A stretch of 64,000 nt of DNA, taken from contig NZ_VDQT01000001.1 of the NCBI RefSeq assembly GCF_007667275.1, positions 62,001 to 126,000 on the forward strand, in the 5' to 3' direction. This document shows positions 42,031 to 52,908 of this stretch, one piece after another. A program made the position numbers and the translations under genes. Positions within the stretch are counted from its first letter, which is position 1. Every line of letters starts with the position of its first letter. Origin of the DNA: Stenotrophomonas rhizophila. Lineage in GTDB: Bacteria; Pseudomonadota; Gammaproteobacteria; Xanthomonadales; Xanthomonadaceae. Under the pieces are notes generated by a model. The model had not been told where the DNA came from, made no database searches, and saw only the letters and a program-made list of their open reading frames with translations.

Positions 42031-42453
42031 GTGTCCTCAACGCCCGTCGTGACCCGCCATTGGGTCATCCATCCGTTCCATGCTGCCGTGCTCGGCGGGG
42101 TGCTGCCGCTGTTCCTGGGTGCACTGCTGGCCGATTACGCCTACTGGAACACCTATGAGATCCAGTGGAGCAACTTCGCCTCCTGGCTGCTGGTCGGGGC
42201 GATGGTGATGACCACGCTGGCCCTGGTGTGTGGCCTGGTCGGGCTGGTGCGCGGCAGCCGCACCGGGTTCTACGTCGCGGTGCTCGCGGTTACCTGGGTC
42301 GTTGGCTTCATCAATTCGCTGCACCACGCGCGCGACGCGTGGGCGATCATGCCGGGCGCGCTGCTGTGGTCGGTCGTTGCCACCGTGCTGGCACTGCTGG
42401 CGACCTGGCTGGGTTTCGCCAGCGTCCGCGTCCGCGTTGGAGGTGTCCTGTGA
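42031..42453 (+). CDS. DUF2231 family membrane protein
   Basis: A 140-residue protein with four membrane helices (HPFHAAVLGGVLPLFLGALLADYAYW, WLLVGAMVMTTLALVCGLVGLV, FYVAVLAVTWVVGFINSLHHARDAW, ALLWSVVATVLALLATWLGF). The HPFHA and DYAYW signatures are typical of DUF2231, small predicted heme- or redox-linked membrane proteins. The start is the GTG at 42031 with AAGGAG at proper spacing; an ATG 12 codons upstream lacks one. It is coupled (GTGA overlap) to the sugar dehydrogenase gene, so it may act as its membrane electron partner. This is inferred. Confidence 0.75.
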   Translation: MSSTPVVTRHWVIHPFHAAVLGGVLPLFLGALLADYAYWNTYEIQWSNFASWLLVGAMVMTTLALVCGLVGLVRGSRTGFYVAVLAVTWVVGFINSLHHARDAWAIMPGALLWSVVATVLALLATWLGFASVRVRVGGVL

Positions 42454-43817
42454 ATCGCGCATTCCCCAAGGTACTGTCGCTGTCCGTGCTCGCCGTGGCC
42501 GTGGCCGCCTGCAGCAGCAAGGCGCCGGACATGAACCAGCTCGGGGCCAACCCGGAGCTGCCCAAGCCGCACCGTGGCGTCATGCCCGACATGACCATCG
42601 CCAAGCCCACCCCATGGGGTGACCAGGTGCCGACCGTACCGGCCGGTTACAAGGTGTCGGCCATTGCCACCGACCTGGCCATTCCCCGCCAGACCCTGGT
42701 GCTGCCCAACGGCGACATCCTGGTCGCCGAAGGCCGTGGCGGCAGCGCGCCGAACCTGAAGCCGAAGGACGTCATCGCCGGCAAGATCAAGGCCAAGGGC
42801 AATACCCAGGTGAAGAGCGGCAACCGCCTGACCCTGCTGCGCGACGCCGACGGCGACGGTGTGTACGAACTGAAGACCGTGTTCGCCGACAAGCTCAACG
42901 CGCCCTATGGGCTGGCGATGATCGGCAACGCCCTGTATGTGGCCAACCAGGATGCCCTGGTCCGCTTCGACTATGTAGAAGGCCAGACCAAGGCCAGTGG
43001 CGCGCCGACCAAGGTCACCGACCTGCCGTCGGCGATCAACCACCACTGGACCAAGTCCCTGGCCGCCAGTGCCGACGGTACTCATCTGTACGTGGGCATC
43101 GGCTCCAACAGCAACATCACCGAGCGTGGCATGGCGGCCGAGGTCGACCGTGCCCAGGTCTGGGAAATCGACGCGCAGACCGGTGCCCACCGCACCTATG
43201 CAAGCGGCATCCGCAACCCGACCGCGCTGGCAGTACAGCCGGGCAGCGGTACGTTGTGGGCGGTGGTCAACGAGCGCGACGAGATCGGCCCGAACCTGGT
43301 CCCCGACTACCTGACCTCGGTGCAGGAAGGCGGCTTCTACGGCTGGCCCTACAGCTACTGGGGCAAGCACGTGGACTCCCGGGTGATGCCGCAGAACCCG
43401 GACAAGGTCGCGTCCGCGATCACCCCGGACTACGCGCTGGGGTCGCACGTGGCAGCGCTGGGCGTGTCCTTCGCCAACCCCGCGGTGGGCGGCGCGTTCA
43501 CCGACGGTGTGTTCGTGGGCCAGCACGGCAGCTGGAACCGCAATCCGCCGGTCGGCTACAAAGTGGTGTTCGTGCCGTTCCGTGACGGCAAGCCGGCGGG
43601 CGAGGCGGTCGACTTCGCCACCGGGTTCCGCACCGAGGACGGCAAGACCCGCGGCCGCCCGGTCGGGGTCACCGTGGACCCGCGCGGTGCGGTGATCGTC
43701 GCCGACGACCTGGCCAACACCATCTGGCGGATCACGCCGCCCGCGTCCGCGCCGACGCCTCCGGCGACGCCGGCGGCTCCCGCGGCAACGCCTGCGCCGG
43801 CAGCAGCCGGCCAGTAA
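42450..43817 (+). CDS. PQQ-type sorbosone/sugar dehydrogenase lipoprotein
   Basis: A 455-residue periplasmic lipoprotein. The start is a GTG overlapping the DUF2231 stop, with GGAG ahead. The lipobox is VAVAACSS, so the mature protein starts at Cys. The rest is a six-bladed beta-propeller of the GSDH/sorbosone-dehydrogenase family: IPRQTLVLPNGDILVAEGRGG, HHWTKSLAASADGTHLYVGIGSNSNITERG, YASGIRNPTALAVQPGSG, VPDYLTSVQEGGFYGWPYSYW, FVGQHGSWNRNPPVGYKVVFVPF. These use PQQ to oxidise sugars. The C-terminal 25 residues are Pro/Ala repeats. Electrons may pass to the membrane partner upstream. An intrinsic hairpin follows. Confidence 0.85.
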   Translation: MNRAFPKVLSLSVLAVAVAACSSKAPDMNQLGANPELPKPHRGVMPDMTIAKPTPWGDQVPTVPAGYKVSAIATDLAIPRQTLVLPNGDILVAEGRGGSAPNLKPKDVIAGKIKAKGNTQVKSGNRLTLLRDADGDGVYELKTVFADKLNAPYGLAMIGNALYVANQDALVRFDYVEGQTKASGAPTKVTDLPSAINHHWTKSLAASADGTHLYVGIGSNSNITERGMAAEVDRAQVWEIDAQTGAHRTYASGIRNPTALAVQPGSGTLWAVVNERDEIGPNLVPDYLTSVQEGGFYGWPYSYWGKHVDSRVMPQNPDKVASAITPDYALGSHVAALGVSFANPAVGGAFTDGVFVGQHGSWNRNPPVGYKVVFVPFRDGKPAGEAVDFATGFRTEDGKTRGRPVGVTVDPRGAVIVADDLANTIWRITPPASAPTPPATPAAPAATPAPAAAGQ

Positions 43818-43883
43818 CGCGTTCGACGGCAGGCGCCTGCGGCATCCCCGCACGCGCCTGGTTACCACCGATCTGCAACGAAA

Positions 43884-43909
43884 AACGGCGGCACCGAAGT
43901 GCCGCCGTT
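43884..43909. terminator. Bidirectional intrinsic terminator
   Basis: AACGGCGGCAC and GTGCCGCCGTT form an 11-bp perfect stem with a CGAA loop between convergent genes. On the minus strand it is followed by a run of T (AAAAA on the plus strand), so it ends the ferritin-like gene well; on the plus strand it is followed by TTCGT after the dehydrogenase gene. Confidence 0.8.
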
Positions 43910-43944
43910 CGTCTAGAGGGCGGGAGATGGCGCCCGCCCGGGGC

Positions 43945-44442
43945 TCAGGCTGCCTTGGCCGCCTGCGCGCCACTGCTGGCCTTGGCGATCAGCGTGAGCT
44001 TCTCATCGGTGGCCTTCTCTTCCTGCAGCGTCGCCAGCAGCAGCGGCAGGGCATCCTTGTAGCCGAGCTGCTTGGCCAGCGCGGCGATGGTGCCGTACGA
44101 GGCAATCTCGTAGTGCTCCACCTTCTGCGCGCCGCCGATCAGGGCGGCATCGCGGACCGGACCCTTCTCCACTTCCTCGATCACTTCCTTGCCTTCCTCG
44201 ACCAGGCCTTCCATTGCCGCACACTTGATGCGCTTCAGTTTGATCCCCAGCACTTCGACGACCTGGTCGATGCGCTCGACCTGGCCCAGGGTTTCCTCGA
44301 GATGGGTTTCAAAGGCGGATACCAGCTCAGGGTTGCTGGCGGCGCGGGCCAGGCGGGGCAGGGCCTTGGTCAACTGCTTCTCCGCGCTGTAGATGTCGGA
44401 AAGTTCGTGGATGAAGAGGTCTTCCATCGTTTTGATCGCCAT
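43945..44442 (-). CDS. DUF892 ferritin-like protein (YciE/YciF family)
   Basis: A 165-residue four-helix protein. It starts with MEDLFIHELSDIYSAEKQLTKALPRLA and contains LEETLGQVERIDQVVEVLG and GGAQKVEHYEIASYGTIAALAKQLGY, the paired ExxH-type iron ligands of the YciE/YciF ferritin-like group. These are linked to stress responses. The ATG at 44442 has AGGACC upstream. It ends at a strong terminator shared with the convergent gene. It is divergent from the exonuclease III gene, 175 bases apart. Confidence 0.9.
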   Translation of the reverse strand: MAIKTMEDLFIHELSDIYSAEKQLTKALPRLARAASNPELVSAFETHLEETLGQVERIDQVVEVLGIKLKRIKCAAMEGLVEEGKEVIEEVEKGPVRDAALIGGAQKVEHYEIASYGTIAALAKQLGYKDALPLLLATLQEEKATDEKLTLIAKASSGAQAAKAA

Positions 44443-44617
44443 GGTGCAGGTCCTGCGCGTGAGTTGAAGTCCCATCCTGCACCGAGCGATGTTATGCGCG
44501 GTGCTGTTCGCGTGATGCCCGGCGAGAGGAACGCGTGAGCGCGGCCTTGACGCGCGCCTGCGACGCAGCGGCCTACAGTGCGCTGAACCGCGCAGACGAG
44601 CTTGGGGGAGCAGGGCC

Positions 44618-45415
44618 ATGGCACGCCGCAAACGGCTGAGGATCGCTACGTTCAACGTCAACGGCATCCAGTCGCGGCTGCCGCACCTGCTCAGCTGGCT
44701 GGAGCGCGAGGCGCCGGATATCGTTGCGTTGCAGGAACTCAAAGCCAGCCAGGACGCTTTCCCGGAGGCTGCCATCCGTGACGCCGGCTACGGCTGCCTG
44801 TGGCAGGGACAACGGGCCTGGAACGGGGTGGCGCTGCTGGCACGCGGCCAGGATCCGATCGAAAGTCGACGCGGGCTTCCCGGCGACCGTACGGATGACC
44901 AGAGCCGCTACCTCGAAGCGGCCGCACATGGCGTACTGGTCGGCGGCCTGTACCTGCCAAACGGCAATCCCCAGCCTGGACCGAAGTTCGATTACAAACT
45001 GAAGTGGATGCAGCGCCTGCATCGCCACGCTGCCGGGCTGGTGGGCCTGCCGCATCCCGTAGCGCTTATCGGCGACTTCAACGTGGTTCCCACCGACGAT
45101 GACATCTACGACCCCACCTCGTGGCGGCGCGATGCGCTGCTGCAGCCGGAAGTGCGGCAGGCCTACGCCGACCTGCTGGCGCAGGGCTGGACCGACAGCC
45201 TGCGTCGGGTCCACGGCGACGCACGGATCTACACGTTCTGGGATTACTTCCGGCAACACTACCAGCGCGACCGCGGCCTGCGCATCGACCATCTGCTGCT
45301 CAACCCGGTCCTTGCCGATGGCCTGAAAGACGCCGGCGTCGACCGCTGGGTGCGTGGACTGGAGAAGGCTAGCGACCACGCGCCGACCTGGATCGAAGCG
45401 CTCGCTCCGCAGTAG
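44618..45415 (+). CDS. xth: Exodeoxyribonuclease III / AP endonuclease
   Basis: A 265-residue exonuclease III. The active-site blocks are visible in order: ATFNVNGIQSRLPHLLSWL (metal-binding Asn), IVALQELK (catalytic Glu), IGDFNVVPTDDDIYDP (Asp and Asn), and DHAPTWIE (His, general base region). It removes nucleotides from 3' ends and cleaves at abasic sites in base-excision repair. Length is normal. A TACAGT at 44574-44579 may be the -10. The glycogen operon leader follows. Confidence 0.93.
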   Translation: MARRKRLRIATFNVNGIQSRLPHLLSWLEREAPDIVALQELKASQDAFPEAAIRDAGYGCLWQGQRAWNGVALLARGQDPIESRRGLPGDRTDDQSRYLEAAAHGVLVGGLYLPNGNPQPGPKFDYKLKWMQRLHRHAAGLVGLPHPVALIGDFNVVPTDDDIYDPTSWRRDALLQPEVRQAYADLLAQGWTDSLRRVHGDARIYTFWDYFRQHYQRDRGLRIDHLLLNPVLADGLKDAGVDRWVRGLEKASDHAPTWIEALAPQ

Positions 45416-45741
45416 ATGCGACGAACGCGTGACAGCGGCGCGGCCGGGCATGAAGGATTCAGGTGCGCGCGTGGGTGCACGACGCTCATGGTCGGAAAGC
45501 ATCTGCTTATAGCGCTCGAGTATCGATATCGCGCACAAAACGCGGCATTTCAGGCGCAATGCGTGTGCGACGCGAAGCCGGGTCACGGACTTGTCGCATC
45601 GAGTTCACGCGTTGTTTATTCCGCACACAGGTAGATTCGATCCAAGGTTCGCGCGCGACGATTCCGGCGCCGCAAAAACCCCCGCCCTTGGCGCAATGCC
45701 GATGGCACCCCCACCGCGGTACCACCTTCGAGATTCCCCCC
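45416..45741 (+). other. Intergenic region; leader of the glycogen/trehalose operon
   Basis: 326 bases without a gene. The best promoter candidate is TTGTCG (45591-45596) with TTTATT (45615-45620), 18 bases apart, giving a leader of about 115 bases. I see no riboswitch-like structure. No Shine-Dalgarno sequence is evident before the glgA ATG. Confidence 0.35.
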
Positions 45742-47313
45742 ATGTCGCATGTGCGTCAGATCGCTGTTCCCGTGGCTTTGCCCGTTCCCGCTGGCGACGA
45801 AGGCGGTGCACGCGTTCGCCGCACACCCCGGCTGCGCGCCGTCGAGACCACCTCGCCGCCGCCGCTCGGTCGTGTCGATCCAGGTCGACGCGTCCTGTTC
45901 GTCACCTCCGAGATGGCGGACTACGTCAAGGCCGGCGGGTTGGGCGATGTCGCCGCTGCGCTGCCACGTGCGCTACGCACCCGGTCCGACGTGCGGGTGC
46001 TGATTCCGGGCTACGACGAAGTCATCGCCGGCGCACCGGACCTGCGCCTGGTCGGCCGCGTGCCGGCACGGGCCGGGATCCCCGCCTGCGACATCGGTGA
46101 GACGGTTGCAGGCGGCCTGCCGGTGCTGGTGCTGGTGTGCCCGGGGCTGTTCCAGCGTGGTGGTAGTCCGTATGTGGACGGCAGCGGGCAGGACTGGAGC
46201 GACAACGCGGTGCGCTTTGCCGCGCTCTCGCGCGCCGCGGCGGTGATCGCCTGCGGCAACGCCGGCATGGAATGGCAGCCGGAACTGCTGCACCTGAATG
46301 ATTGGCCGTGTGCACTGGCCGCGGCCTATCTGCGCTGGTACGGCTCGGACGTGCCCGCGCTGTTGACCGTCCACAACCTGGCCTACCAGGGGTTGTTCCC
46401 GCTTGAAGACGCTGCCGTGCTGGGTGTTTCGCCGGAGCAGGCCGAGAGCATCACCTTCCATGGCCGGCTGTCGTTCCTGCAGGCGGGCATCGTGCATGCC
46501 GACCACGTGAACACGGTCAGCGTGAGCTACGCGCGCCAGATCACCGGCCCGGAACAGGGCTGCGGACTGGACGCGCTGCTGTCCGGGCATGCGGCGAGCG
46601 GTCGCTTGAGCGGCATCGTCAACGGCATCGACAGCAGCTGGGACCCGCGCACCGACCTGCACCTGAGCGAGCACTTCGACCTGCACCGCTGGGAAGGCCG
46701 GGTCGCCAACAAGCGGCGCGTGCAGCGTGCGCTGGGGCTGCCGCACAGCGATGGGCCGCTGTTCGCGGTGGTCTCGCGACTCGTCCACCAGAAGGGCTTG
46801 GACCTGAGCTGCGCGGTGGCGCACCAGATCGCCGCCGCCGGCGGCCAGCTGGCCATCATCGGTGGCGGTGAACCGCGCATCGAAGCGGAAGTGGCCGCGC
46901 TGTCGCGGCGGTTTCCCTCCTGCGTGGGCGTGTACCCCGGCTTCGACGAAGGCCTGGCCCGCAAGATGTTCGCCGGGGCTGATTTCCTGCTGATGCCTTC
47001 GCGTTTCGAGCCGTGCGGGCTGAGCCAGATGTATGCGCAGCGGTTCGGCTGCCTGCCGATCGCGCACGCCACCGGCGGCTTGATCGACACGGTGGAGGAC
47101 GGCGTGACCGGCCTGCTGTTCAACTCGGCCGACGCCGACTCGCTGCGTCGCTGCGTGCAGCGCGCGTTCCGCACCTACCGCATTCCGGGCCTGCTCTCGG
47201 CCATGCGCCGCGCAGCCATGCTGCGCCCGAGCAGCTGGGACCTGGCCGGCACGGAGTACCTGAGGCTGTATGAGCGCGTGCTGGATGCACGCGTGCAGGA
47301 GCTGCAGGCATGA
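45742..47313 (+). CDS. glgA: Glycogen synthase (ADP-glucose, GT5)
   Basis: A 523-residue GT5 glycosyltransferase that extends alpha-1,4-glucan from ADP-glucose. The N-terminal ADP-glucose loop is [13 protein letters not shown], one residue different from the common KTGGLGDV. Further blocks: [25 protein letters not shown], the INVSxxYA-like [37 protein letters not shown] (catalytic Arg and Lys) and [19 protein letters not shown]. It has an extra N-terminal segment of about 50 residues. The frame is open upstream, but homology and the ATG at 45742 agree. It is the first gene of the operon and overlaps glgB by four bases. Confidence 0.93.
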   Translation: MSHVRQIAVPVALPVPAGDEGGARVRRTPRLRAVETTSPPPLGRVDPGRRVLFVTSEMADYVKAGGLGDVAAALPRALRTRSDVRVLIPGYDEVIAGAPDLRLVGRVPARAGIPACDIGETVAGGLPVLVLVCPGLFQRGGSPYVDGSGQDWSDNAVRFAALSRAAAVIACGNAGMEWQPELLHLNDWPCALAAAYLRWYGSDVPALLTVHNLAYQGLFPLEDAAVLGVSPEQAESITFHGRLSFLQAGIVHADHVNTVSVSYARQITGPEQGCGLDALLSGHAASGRLSGIVNGIDSSWDPRTDLHLSEHFDLHRWEGRVANKRRVQRALGLPHSDGPLFAVVSRLVHQKGLDLSCAVAHQIAAAGGQLAIIGGGEPRIEAEVAALSRRFPSCVGVYPGFDEGLARKMFAGADFLLMPSRFEPCGLSQMYAQRFGCLPIAHATGGLIDTVEDGVTGLLFNSADADSLRRCVQRAFRTYRIPGLLSAMRRAAMLRPSSWDLAGTEYLRLYERVLDARVQELQA

Positions 47314-49262
47314 GCGAGCACGCCTTCGTTGCGCGCGACGCCAGCTTCGCATCCGAACCGACCGAATCACCCAGCAGTACGGGCGACACTGCGCTGACCC
47401 CGGCGCAGCTTGACGCACTGCGCAGCGGCGACCCGGACGCCGCCCGCCGGCTGCTGGGCGCGGTGGCTACCGACAGCGGCGGCGTGCGCTTTGCGGTGTG
47501 GGCCCCCAATGCCAGCCGGGTCGCGGTGGTAGGTGATTTCAACGGCTGGGATGCGGAGCGGCATCCGCTGCGCCTGCATCCCGAAGCGGGGGTATGGGAA
47601 GGGTTCGTGCCGCGCGTGGCGGCCGGTGCGCGGTACAAGTTCGCGGTCACCGCGGCCGACGGAAGTTCGGTGGCGCTCAAGGCCGACCCGATGGCGCGGG
47701 CCTGCGAGCTGCCGCCCGACACCGCCTCGCGCGTTGCGGGTCCGGCCACGCATGCCTGGCAGGATGGCGCGTGGATGGCCGCACGCGGCGTGGCCGAGGG
47801 CCAGGCCATTTCAGTCTATGAAGTGCACGCGGGTTCCTGGCGCCGCGATGCGGACGGCCAGCCGCTCGGCTGGTCGGCGCTGGGCGATACATTGATTCCC
47901 TACGTGAAGGCCTTGGGCTTCACCCACATCGAGCTGCTGCCGGTCAGCGAGCATCCTTTCGGCGGGTCCTGGGGTTACCAACCCCTGGGCCTGTTTGCAC
48001 CGACTGCGCGCCACGGCGGGCCGGAAGACTTCGCGGCGTTCGTCGACCGTTGCCACATGGCGGGCTTGGGGGTGATCGTCGATTGGGTGGGGGCGCATTT
48101 CCCGAGCGACGCGCATGGCATGCAGCGTTTCGACGGTACCGCGCTGTACGAGCACGAAGACCCGCGCCTGGGCCTGCATCCGGACTGGAACACGCTGATC
48201 TACAACTACGGGCGCACCGAAGTGGCCGCGTTCCTGATCGGCAGCGCGCTGGAGTGGATCGAACGCTTCCACATCGATGGCCTGCGCGTGGATGCGGTGG
48301 CTTCGATGCTCTACCGCGATTACAGCCGCGCCGAAGGCGAATGGCTGCCGAACGTCAACGGAGGGCGCGAAAACCTGGAGGCGGTCGCCTTCCTGCGCCA
48401 GTTGAATGAGGCGATCCGGACGCGCTTCCCGGAGGTGCTGGTCATGGCCGAGGAATCCACCGCGTGGCCGGGCGTCACCGCGCCTGCCACCGCAAACGGC
48501 CTGGGCTTCACCCACAAATGGAACATGGGCTGGATGCACGACACCCTCGCGTATCTGCGCCGCGATCCGATCCACCGTGGCCACCACCACGGCGAAATGA
48601 CCTTCAGCGCCATCTACGCCTTCAGCGAGCGCTTCATCCTGCCGCTGTCGCACGACGAAGTAGTGCATGGCAAAGGATCGCTGCTGGCGAAGATGCCTGG
48701 CGACCGTGCCCAGCAGTTCGCCAACCTGCGGGCCTGCTATGGATTCATGTGGGCGCACCCGGGCAGCAAACTGCTGTTCATGGGCGGCGAGTTCGCCCAG
48801 CCGGCGGAATGGAACCACGACGCTGCCTTGGACTGGGACAGCGCGGTGCAGCACGAACATGCCGGCATCGCCCGGCTGGTCGGCGACCTCAACCGGTTGC
48901 TTCAGCAGGAACCGAGCCTGCGCCTGGCCAACGATGACGATGCCGGATTCGAGTGGAGCGTCAGCGATGACCACCAGAACAGCGTGCTGGCGTTCGTGCG
49001 GCACCCGCCGCACGGCGAGGGCCGGGCAACGCTGGTGGTCTGCAACTTCACCCCGGTGGCCCGGCATGGCTACCTGCTGGGGGTACCGTCCGCCGGTGAC
49101 TGGGTCGAGATCCTCAACACCGACAGCGCGTTCTATGGCGGCAGCAACCTGGGCAATGCCGGTCGCGTCGCGACCATTGACCAGTCGATGCACGGCCACG
49201 CGCAGTCGCTGCCGCTGACCCTGCCTCCGCTGTCGGTGCTTTACCTGCAGGCCAGGGAATGA
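47310..49262 (+). CDS. glgB: 1,4-alpha-glucan branching enzyme
   Basis: A 650-residue GH13 branching enzyme that makes alpha-1,6 branches. An N-terminal CBM48 ([21 protein letters not shown], about residues 60-80) precedes the barrel. The catalytic Asp is in [13 protein letters not shown], the acid Glu in VMAEES and the third Asp in [13 protein letters not shown]. Other signatures: [10 protein letters not shown] and [18 protein letters not shown]. It is shorter at the N-terminus than E. coli GlgB, lacking the N1 domain, as in many bacteria. ATGA overlaps link it to glgA and treZ. Confidence 0.94.
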   Translation: MSEHAFVARDASFASEPTESPSSTGDTALTPAQLDALRSGDPDAARRLLGAVATDSGGVRFAVWAPNASRVAVVGDFNGWDAERHPLRLHPEAGVWEGFVPRVAAGARYKFAVTAADGSSVALKADPMARACELPPDTASRVAGPATHAWQDGAWMAARGVAEGQAISVYEVHAGSWRRDADGQPLGWSALGDTLIPYVKALGFTHIELLPVSEHPFGGSWGYQPLGLFAPTARHGGPEDFAAFVDRCHMAGLGVIVDWVGAHFPSDAHGMQRFDGTALYEHEDPRLGLHPDWNTLIYNYGRTEVAAFLIGSALEWIERFHIDGLRVDAVASMLYRDYSRAEGEWLPNVNGGRENLEAVAFLRQLNEAIRTRFPEVLVMAEESTAWPGVTAPATANGLGFTHKWNMGWMHDTLAYLRRDPIHRGHHHGEMTFSAIYAFSERFILPLSHDEVVHGKGSLLAKMPGDRAQQFANLRACYGFMWAHPGSKLLFMGGEFAQPAEWNHDAALDWDSAVQHEHAGIARLVGDLNRLLQQEPSLRLANDDDAGFEWSVSDDHQNSVLAFVRHPPHGEGRATLVVCNFTPVARHGYLLGVPSAGDWVEILNTDSAFYGGSNLGNAGRVATIDQSMHGHAQSLPLTLPPLSVLYLQARE

Positions 49263-50998
49263 GTGCAGCGCAGGTGCGGTGGGGAGCCTGGCAGGATGCT
49301 GATGGTTGCTGGCGTTTCGCGCTGTGGGCACCGGCGGCCACGTCGGTGGATCTGCTGCTGGAGGACCAGGTGCTGCCCATGCACGGCAGCGACGATGGCT
49401 GGTTCGCGCTGACCGCGCCTGGTGCGCCGGGAATGCGCTATTGCTACCGCATCGATGGCGGCGACGCGGTGCCCGATCCGGCCTCGCGCCAGCAGCCTGA
49501 AGGGCTGTTCGGGCCCAGCGCGCTGGTGGCCGACGACTTCGACTGGCAGCATCCCGACCGGTCCGGTCGGCCGTGGCACCAGGCGGTGATCTACGAGGTG
49601 CACGTGGGCGCGGCCGGCGGGTCGTTCAACGCCGTGCGCGAACAGCTGCCAAAACTGGCCGACCTGGGGTTCACCGCGATCGAGCTGATGCCGGTGGCCA
49701 CCTTTCCCGGTGACCGCAACTGGGGCTACGACGGCGTGCTGCAGTACGCGCCTGCGCCCGCCTACGGCACGCCTGACGAGCTCAAGGCACTGGTCGATGC
49801 CGCGCATGGCCTGGGGATGATGGTGCTGCTGGACGTGGTCTACAACCATTTCGGGCCGGACGGCAATCCGCTGCCGTCCCTGGCGCCGGCGTTCTTCCGC
49901 AGCGACCTGTGCACCCCGTGGGGCAACGCGGTCGATTTCCGCCGCCCCGAGGTGCAGTGCTACTTCATCGACAACGCGGTGATGTGGATGCGCGACTACC
50001 GGTTCGATGGCGTACGCCTCGACGCGGTGCACGCCATCCATCCGCTGGCGTTCCTGAACCTGCTGCGTGACCGGGTGCGCGCGGCGCTGCCCGGCCGCGA
50101 GGTGCTGCTGGTGCTGGAGAACGAGAACAACCAGTCGGCATTGCTGGCCAGCGGGTTCACCGCGCAGTGGAATGACGACTTCCACAACGCATTGCACGTG
50201 CTGCTCACCGGGGAGCAGGAAGGCTACTACGGCGACTATGCCGACGATCCTTCCGGCCGCCTGCGCCGGGTGCTGGCCGAGGGATTCGCCTGGCAGGGCG
50301 AGACTACCGGCAGCGGGCGGGCGCGCGGCGAACCCAGCGCAGGCATTCCGCCGCAGCAGTTCGTGGTGTTCTGCCAGAACCACGACCAGACCGGCAACCG
50401 TGCGCAGGGCGAGCGCCTGCTGCAGCTGGTAGGGCCGCAGCGGACCGCGCTGGCGATGGCATTGACCGCCTTGACGCCGATGATCCCGATGTTCTTCATG
50501 GGCGAGCCGTGGGGCGCGCGGTCACCCTTCCTGTATTTCACCGACCATCGCGCGCCGCTGGACGAGCAGGTGCGCCAGGGCCGGCGCGACGAATTCGCGC
50601 ACTTCAGCAGCTTCAAGGACGAGCACCGTCGCGAGCTGATTCCGGATCCGAATGCACCGACCACGCTGGCCCTGTCCCGCGCGCCCTGGCCGGCGGAGGA
50701 CGATCCCGATGCCGCGGCCTGGCTGACCTGGTTCCGGGACCTGCTCGCGGTGCGTGCGGCCTGGCTGGCCCCAGTCGCCAGCGCGCAGTCGCTGGGCGCG
50801 GATGTGCTGGCGCCGGGCGTGCTGCGCGCCGGCTGGCAGCTGCCCGGTGCGCAGTGGTGGATCGCCTTCAACGCCAGTGATGCCACCGTGCCGGTGCTGT
50901 TGCCGGCCGGCCGCGAAGTATTTCGGCTTGGCCCGCCGGCCGATGACGACGGACTGGCGCCCGACAGCCTGTACGCCGTCGTGGTGGCTGCACCATGA
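49259..50998 (+). CDS. treZ: Malto-oligosyltrehalose trehalohydrolase
   Basis: A 579-residue GH13 enzyme that cleaves trehalose from the end of maltooligosyl-trehalose. An N-terminal beta domain ([17 protein letters not shown]) precedes the barrel. The catalytic Asp is in [12 protein letters not shown], the Glu in LVLENENNQ and the conserved [14 protein letters not shown] follows. The [20 protein letters not shown] and [19 protein letters not shown] blocks are typical of TreZ. It overlaps glgB and malQ by ATGA. Confidence 0.93.
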   Translation: MSAAQVRWGAWQDADGCWRFALWAPAATSVDLLLEDQVLPMHGSDDGWFALTAPGAPGMRYCYRIDGGDAVPDPASRQQPEGLFGPSALVADDFDWQHPDRSGRPWHQAVIYEVHVGAAGGSFNAVREQLPKLADLGFTAIELMPVATFPGDRNWGYDGVLQYAPAPAYGTPDELKALVDAAHGLGMMVLLDVVYNHFGPDGNPLPSLAPAFFRSDLCTPWGNAVDFRRPEVQCYFIDNAVMWMRDYRFDGVRLDAVHAIHPLAFLNLLRDRVRAALPGREVLLVLENENNQSALLASGFTAQWNDDFHNALHVLLTGEQEGYYGDYADDPSGRLRRVLAEGFAWQGETTGSGRARGEPSAGIPPQQFVVFCQNHDQTGNRAQGERLLQLVGPQRTALAMALTALTPMIPMFFMGEPWGARSPFLYFTDHRAPLDEQVRQGRRDEFAHFSSFKDEHRRELIPDPNAPTTLALSRAPWPAEDDPDAAAWLTWFRDLLAVRAAWLAPVASAQSLGADVLAPGVLRAGWQLPGAQWWIAFNASDATVPVLLPAGREVFRLGPPADDDGLAPDSLYAVVVAAP

Positions 50999-52908
50999 GC
51001 GCGCAACCGGGAGTGGACGCATTGGCGGAGGCGGTCGGCCTGACCGTGGACTGGGTGGATATCGCCGGGCGTCCGCAACGCGTGGACGACGCGGTCCTCG
51101 GCGCGATCCTGGACGCGCTGGAGATTCCCAACGCCACGCCCGCGCAGCGCCGCGAGGCGCTGTCCGCGTTGGGGTCGCGCCGGCAGGTGCCGCTGCTGCG
51201 TACTGCCGTGGTCGGGGCGCCGGTGGATGCCGGCGCCGCGGATGCGCCCTGCGTGTGGGAACACGAGGATGGCGGCCGCGAGGACGGCCGCACCGACGTG
51301 TCGGGCCAGGCAACGGCCCCGGCACATCCGGGCTACTGGACCCTGGCCTGTGGTGCGCACACCCAGCGTGTCGCGGTGGCACCGCCGCGGTGTTTCGGCG
51401 TGCATGATGCGGTGACCCGCGCGCATCCGTGGGGCCTGGTCCTGCAACCGTATGCGGCCCGTGGCCAGCACGATGGCGGCACCGGCGATACCGCTGCCTG
51501 CGCGGACTGGGCGCGGCAGGCGGGCGCGGCTGGCGCGGACGCGCTGGCACTCGGGCCGGTACATGCCGCTGGCGGCATGGACGCGCACTACAGTCCCTAT
51601 TTCCCGGGCGACCGGCGCTTCCTGGAGGCGGTGTATGCCGCCCCTGTCGAGCAGTTCGGTGATGTAGCGCTGCAGGTGCTGGAGCTCCACCCTGCGCTGC
51701 GCGAGCAGCTCGCCGCAATGCGGGCCGCACCATTGATCGATTGGCCGGCGGCGGCGATGGCCAAATGGGCATGGCTGGGTGCCGTGCGCGGCGCGATCGC
51801 CGATGACGCCGAAGCGATCGGCGACCTGCAGCGTTTCGTCAGCGACGGTGGCCCGGCGCTGGCGCGGCACGTGGCGTTCATGCATCCCCGCCTGGGTCTG
51901 TCGTCATCGCTGTATCTGTTCGGACAATGGATGGTGAGCCGCGGCTGGCAGCGCGCACAGGCGCAGGCGCGCGGCAGCGGGATGGGGTTGGGCCTGATCG
52001 CCGACCTCGCGGTGGGCTTCGATCCCGCCGGCGCCGAAGCCGACGCCGCCGGCGGCGCATTGCTGCGCGGCTTGGTGCTCGGTGCGCCGCCCGACAGGTT
52101 CTGCGCCGCAGGCCAGGTCTGGGGCGTGACCAGCTATTCGCCGCACGGGCTGGCCGAACAGGGCTTCGCACCGTTCATCGCGCTGCTGCGTGCGGTGATG
52201 CGCGACCGGGGCGGAATCCGGATCGACCACATCCTCGGCTGGCAGCGCTTGTGGGTGGTGCCCGATGGCGCCGGGGCAGGACAGGGCGCCTACCTGCGCT
52301 ATCCGCTGCAGGACCTGCTCAACATCGCCGCGATCGAGTCGTGGCGCAGCCGCTGCATCGTGATCGGCGAGGATCTCGGCGTGGTGCCCCCGGGCATCCG
52401 CCAGACGCTGGCCGCACGCGGCGTGCTGGGCATGGATGTGCTGCCGTTCGCCCGCGATGAGAACGGCGGGTTCCTGTCGCCCGGGGCATGGCGCGCGGAT
52501 GCCGTGGCGATGACCGGCACCCACGACCTGCCGACCCTGGTCGGCTGGCGGCGGGGGCTGGATCTTGGCTGGCGGCACCGGCTCGGCGAGCTGGACGAGG
52601 AGGGACTGCGGCAGCAGGCCGCCGAGCGCAGCGCGGATATCGCACGCCTTGATGCCGCCATGAAAGGTCGCGCCCTGGATGAGATCGCCGGCCGCCGCGC
52701 GGCACTGGAGTACGTCGGCGCCAGTCCGTCCGCGCTGGCGCTGCTGCCGGTGGAAGACGCGCTGGGCATGGCCGAGCAGGTCAACCTGCCGGGCACGTTG
52801 GGCACCCACCCGAACTGGCGCCAGCGGCTGCCCACGGAAGGGGTCGAGCACACATTGGAGGATGCCATGGACCGTTTTGCTGCCGCCCGCGCGCAGGTGC
52901 GCCCATGA
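50995..52908 (+). CDS. malQ: 4-alpha-glucanotransferase (amylomaltase)
   Basis: A 637-residue GH77 enzyme that transfers segments between maltodextrins, disproportionating short chains. It has an N-terminal extension (about 130 residues, LAEAVGLTVDWVDIAGRPQRV) as in long MalQ proteins. The catalytic Asp is in GGIRIDHILGWQRLW, the Glu in VIGEDLGVVP and the third Asp in MTGTHDLPTLVGW. The NLPGTLGTHPNWRQRLP ending is typical. Genes overlap by ATGA on each side. In this operon it returns short dextrins to the TreY/TreZ route. Confidence 0.92.
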   Translation: MSAQPGVDALAEAVGLTVDWVDIAGRPQRVDDAVLGAILDALEIPNATPAQRREALSALGSRRQVPLLRTAVVGAPVDAGAADAPCVWEHEDGGREDGRTDVSGQATAPAHPGYWTLACGAHTQRVAVAPPRCFGVHDAVTRAHPWGLVLQPYAARGQHDGGTGDTAACADWARQAGAAGADALALGPVHAAGGMDAHYSPYFPGDRRFLEAVYAAPVEQFGDVALQVLELHPALREQLAAMRAAPLIDWPAAAMAKWAWLGAVRGAIADDAEAIGDLQRFVSDGGPALARHVAFMHPRLGLSSSLYLFGQWMVSRGWQRAQAQARGSGMGLGLIADLAVGFDPAGAEADAAGGALLRGLVLGAPPDRFCAAGQVWGVTSYSPHGLAEQGFAPFIALLRAVMRDRGGIRIDHILGWQRLWVVPDGAGAGQGAYLRYPLQDLLNIAAIESWRSRCIVIGEDLGVVPPGIRQTLAARGVLGMDVLPFARDENGGFLSPGAWRADAVAMTGTHDLPTLVGWRRGLDLGWRHRLGELDEEGLRQQAAERSADIARLDAAMKGRALDEIAGRRAALEYVGASPSALALLPVEDALGMAEQVNLPGTLGTHPNWRQRLPTEGVEHTLEDAMDRFAAARAQVRP

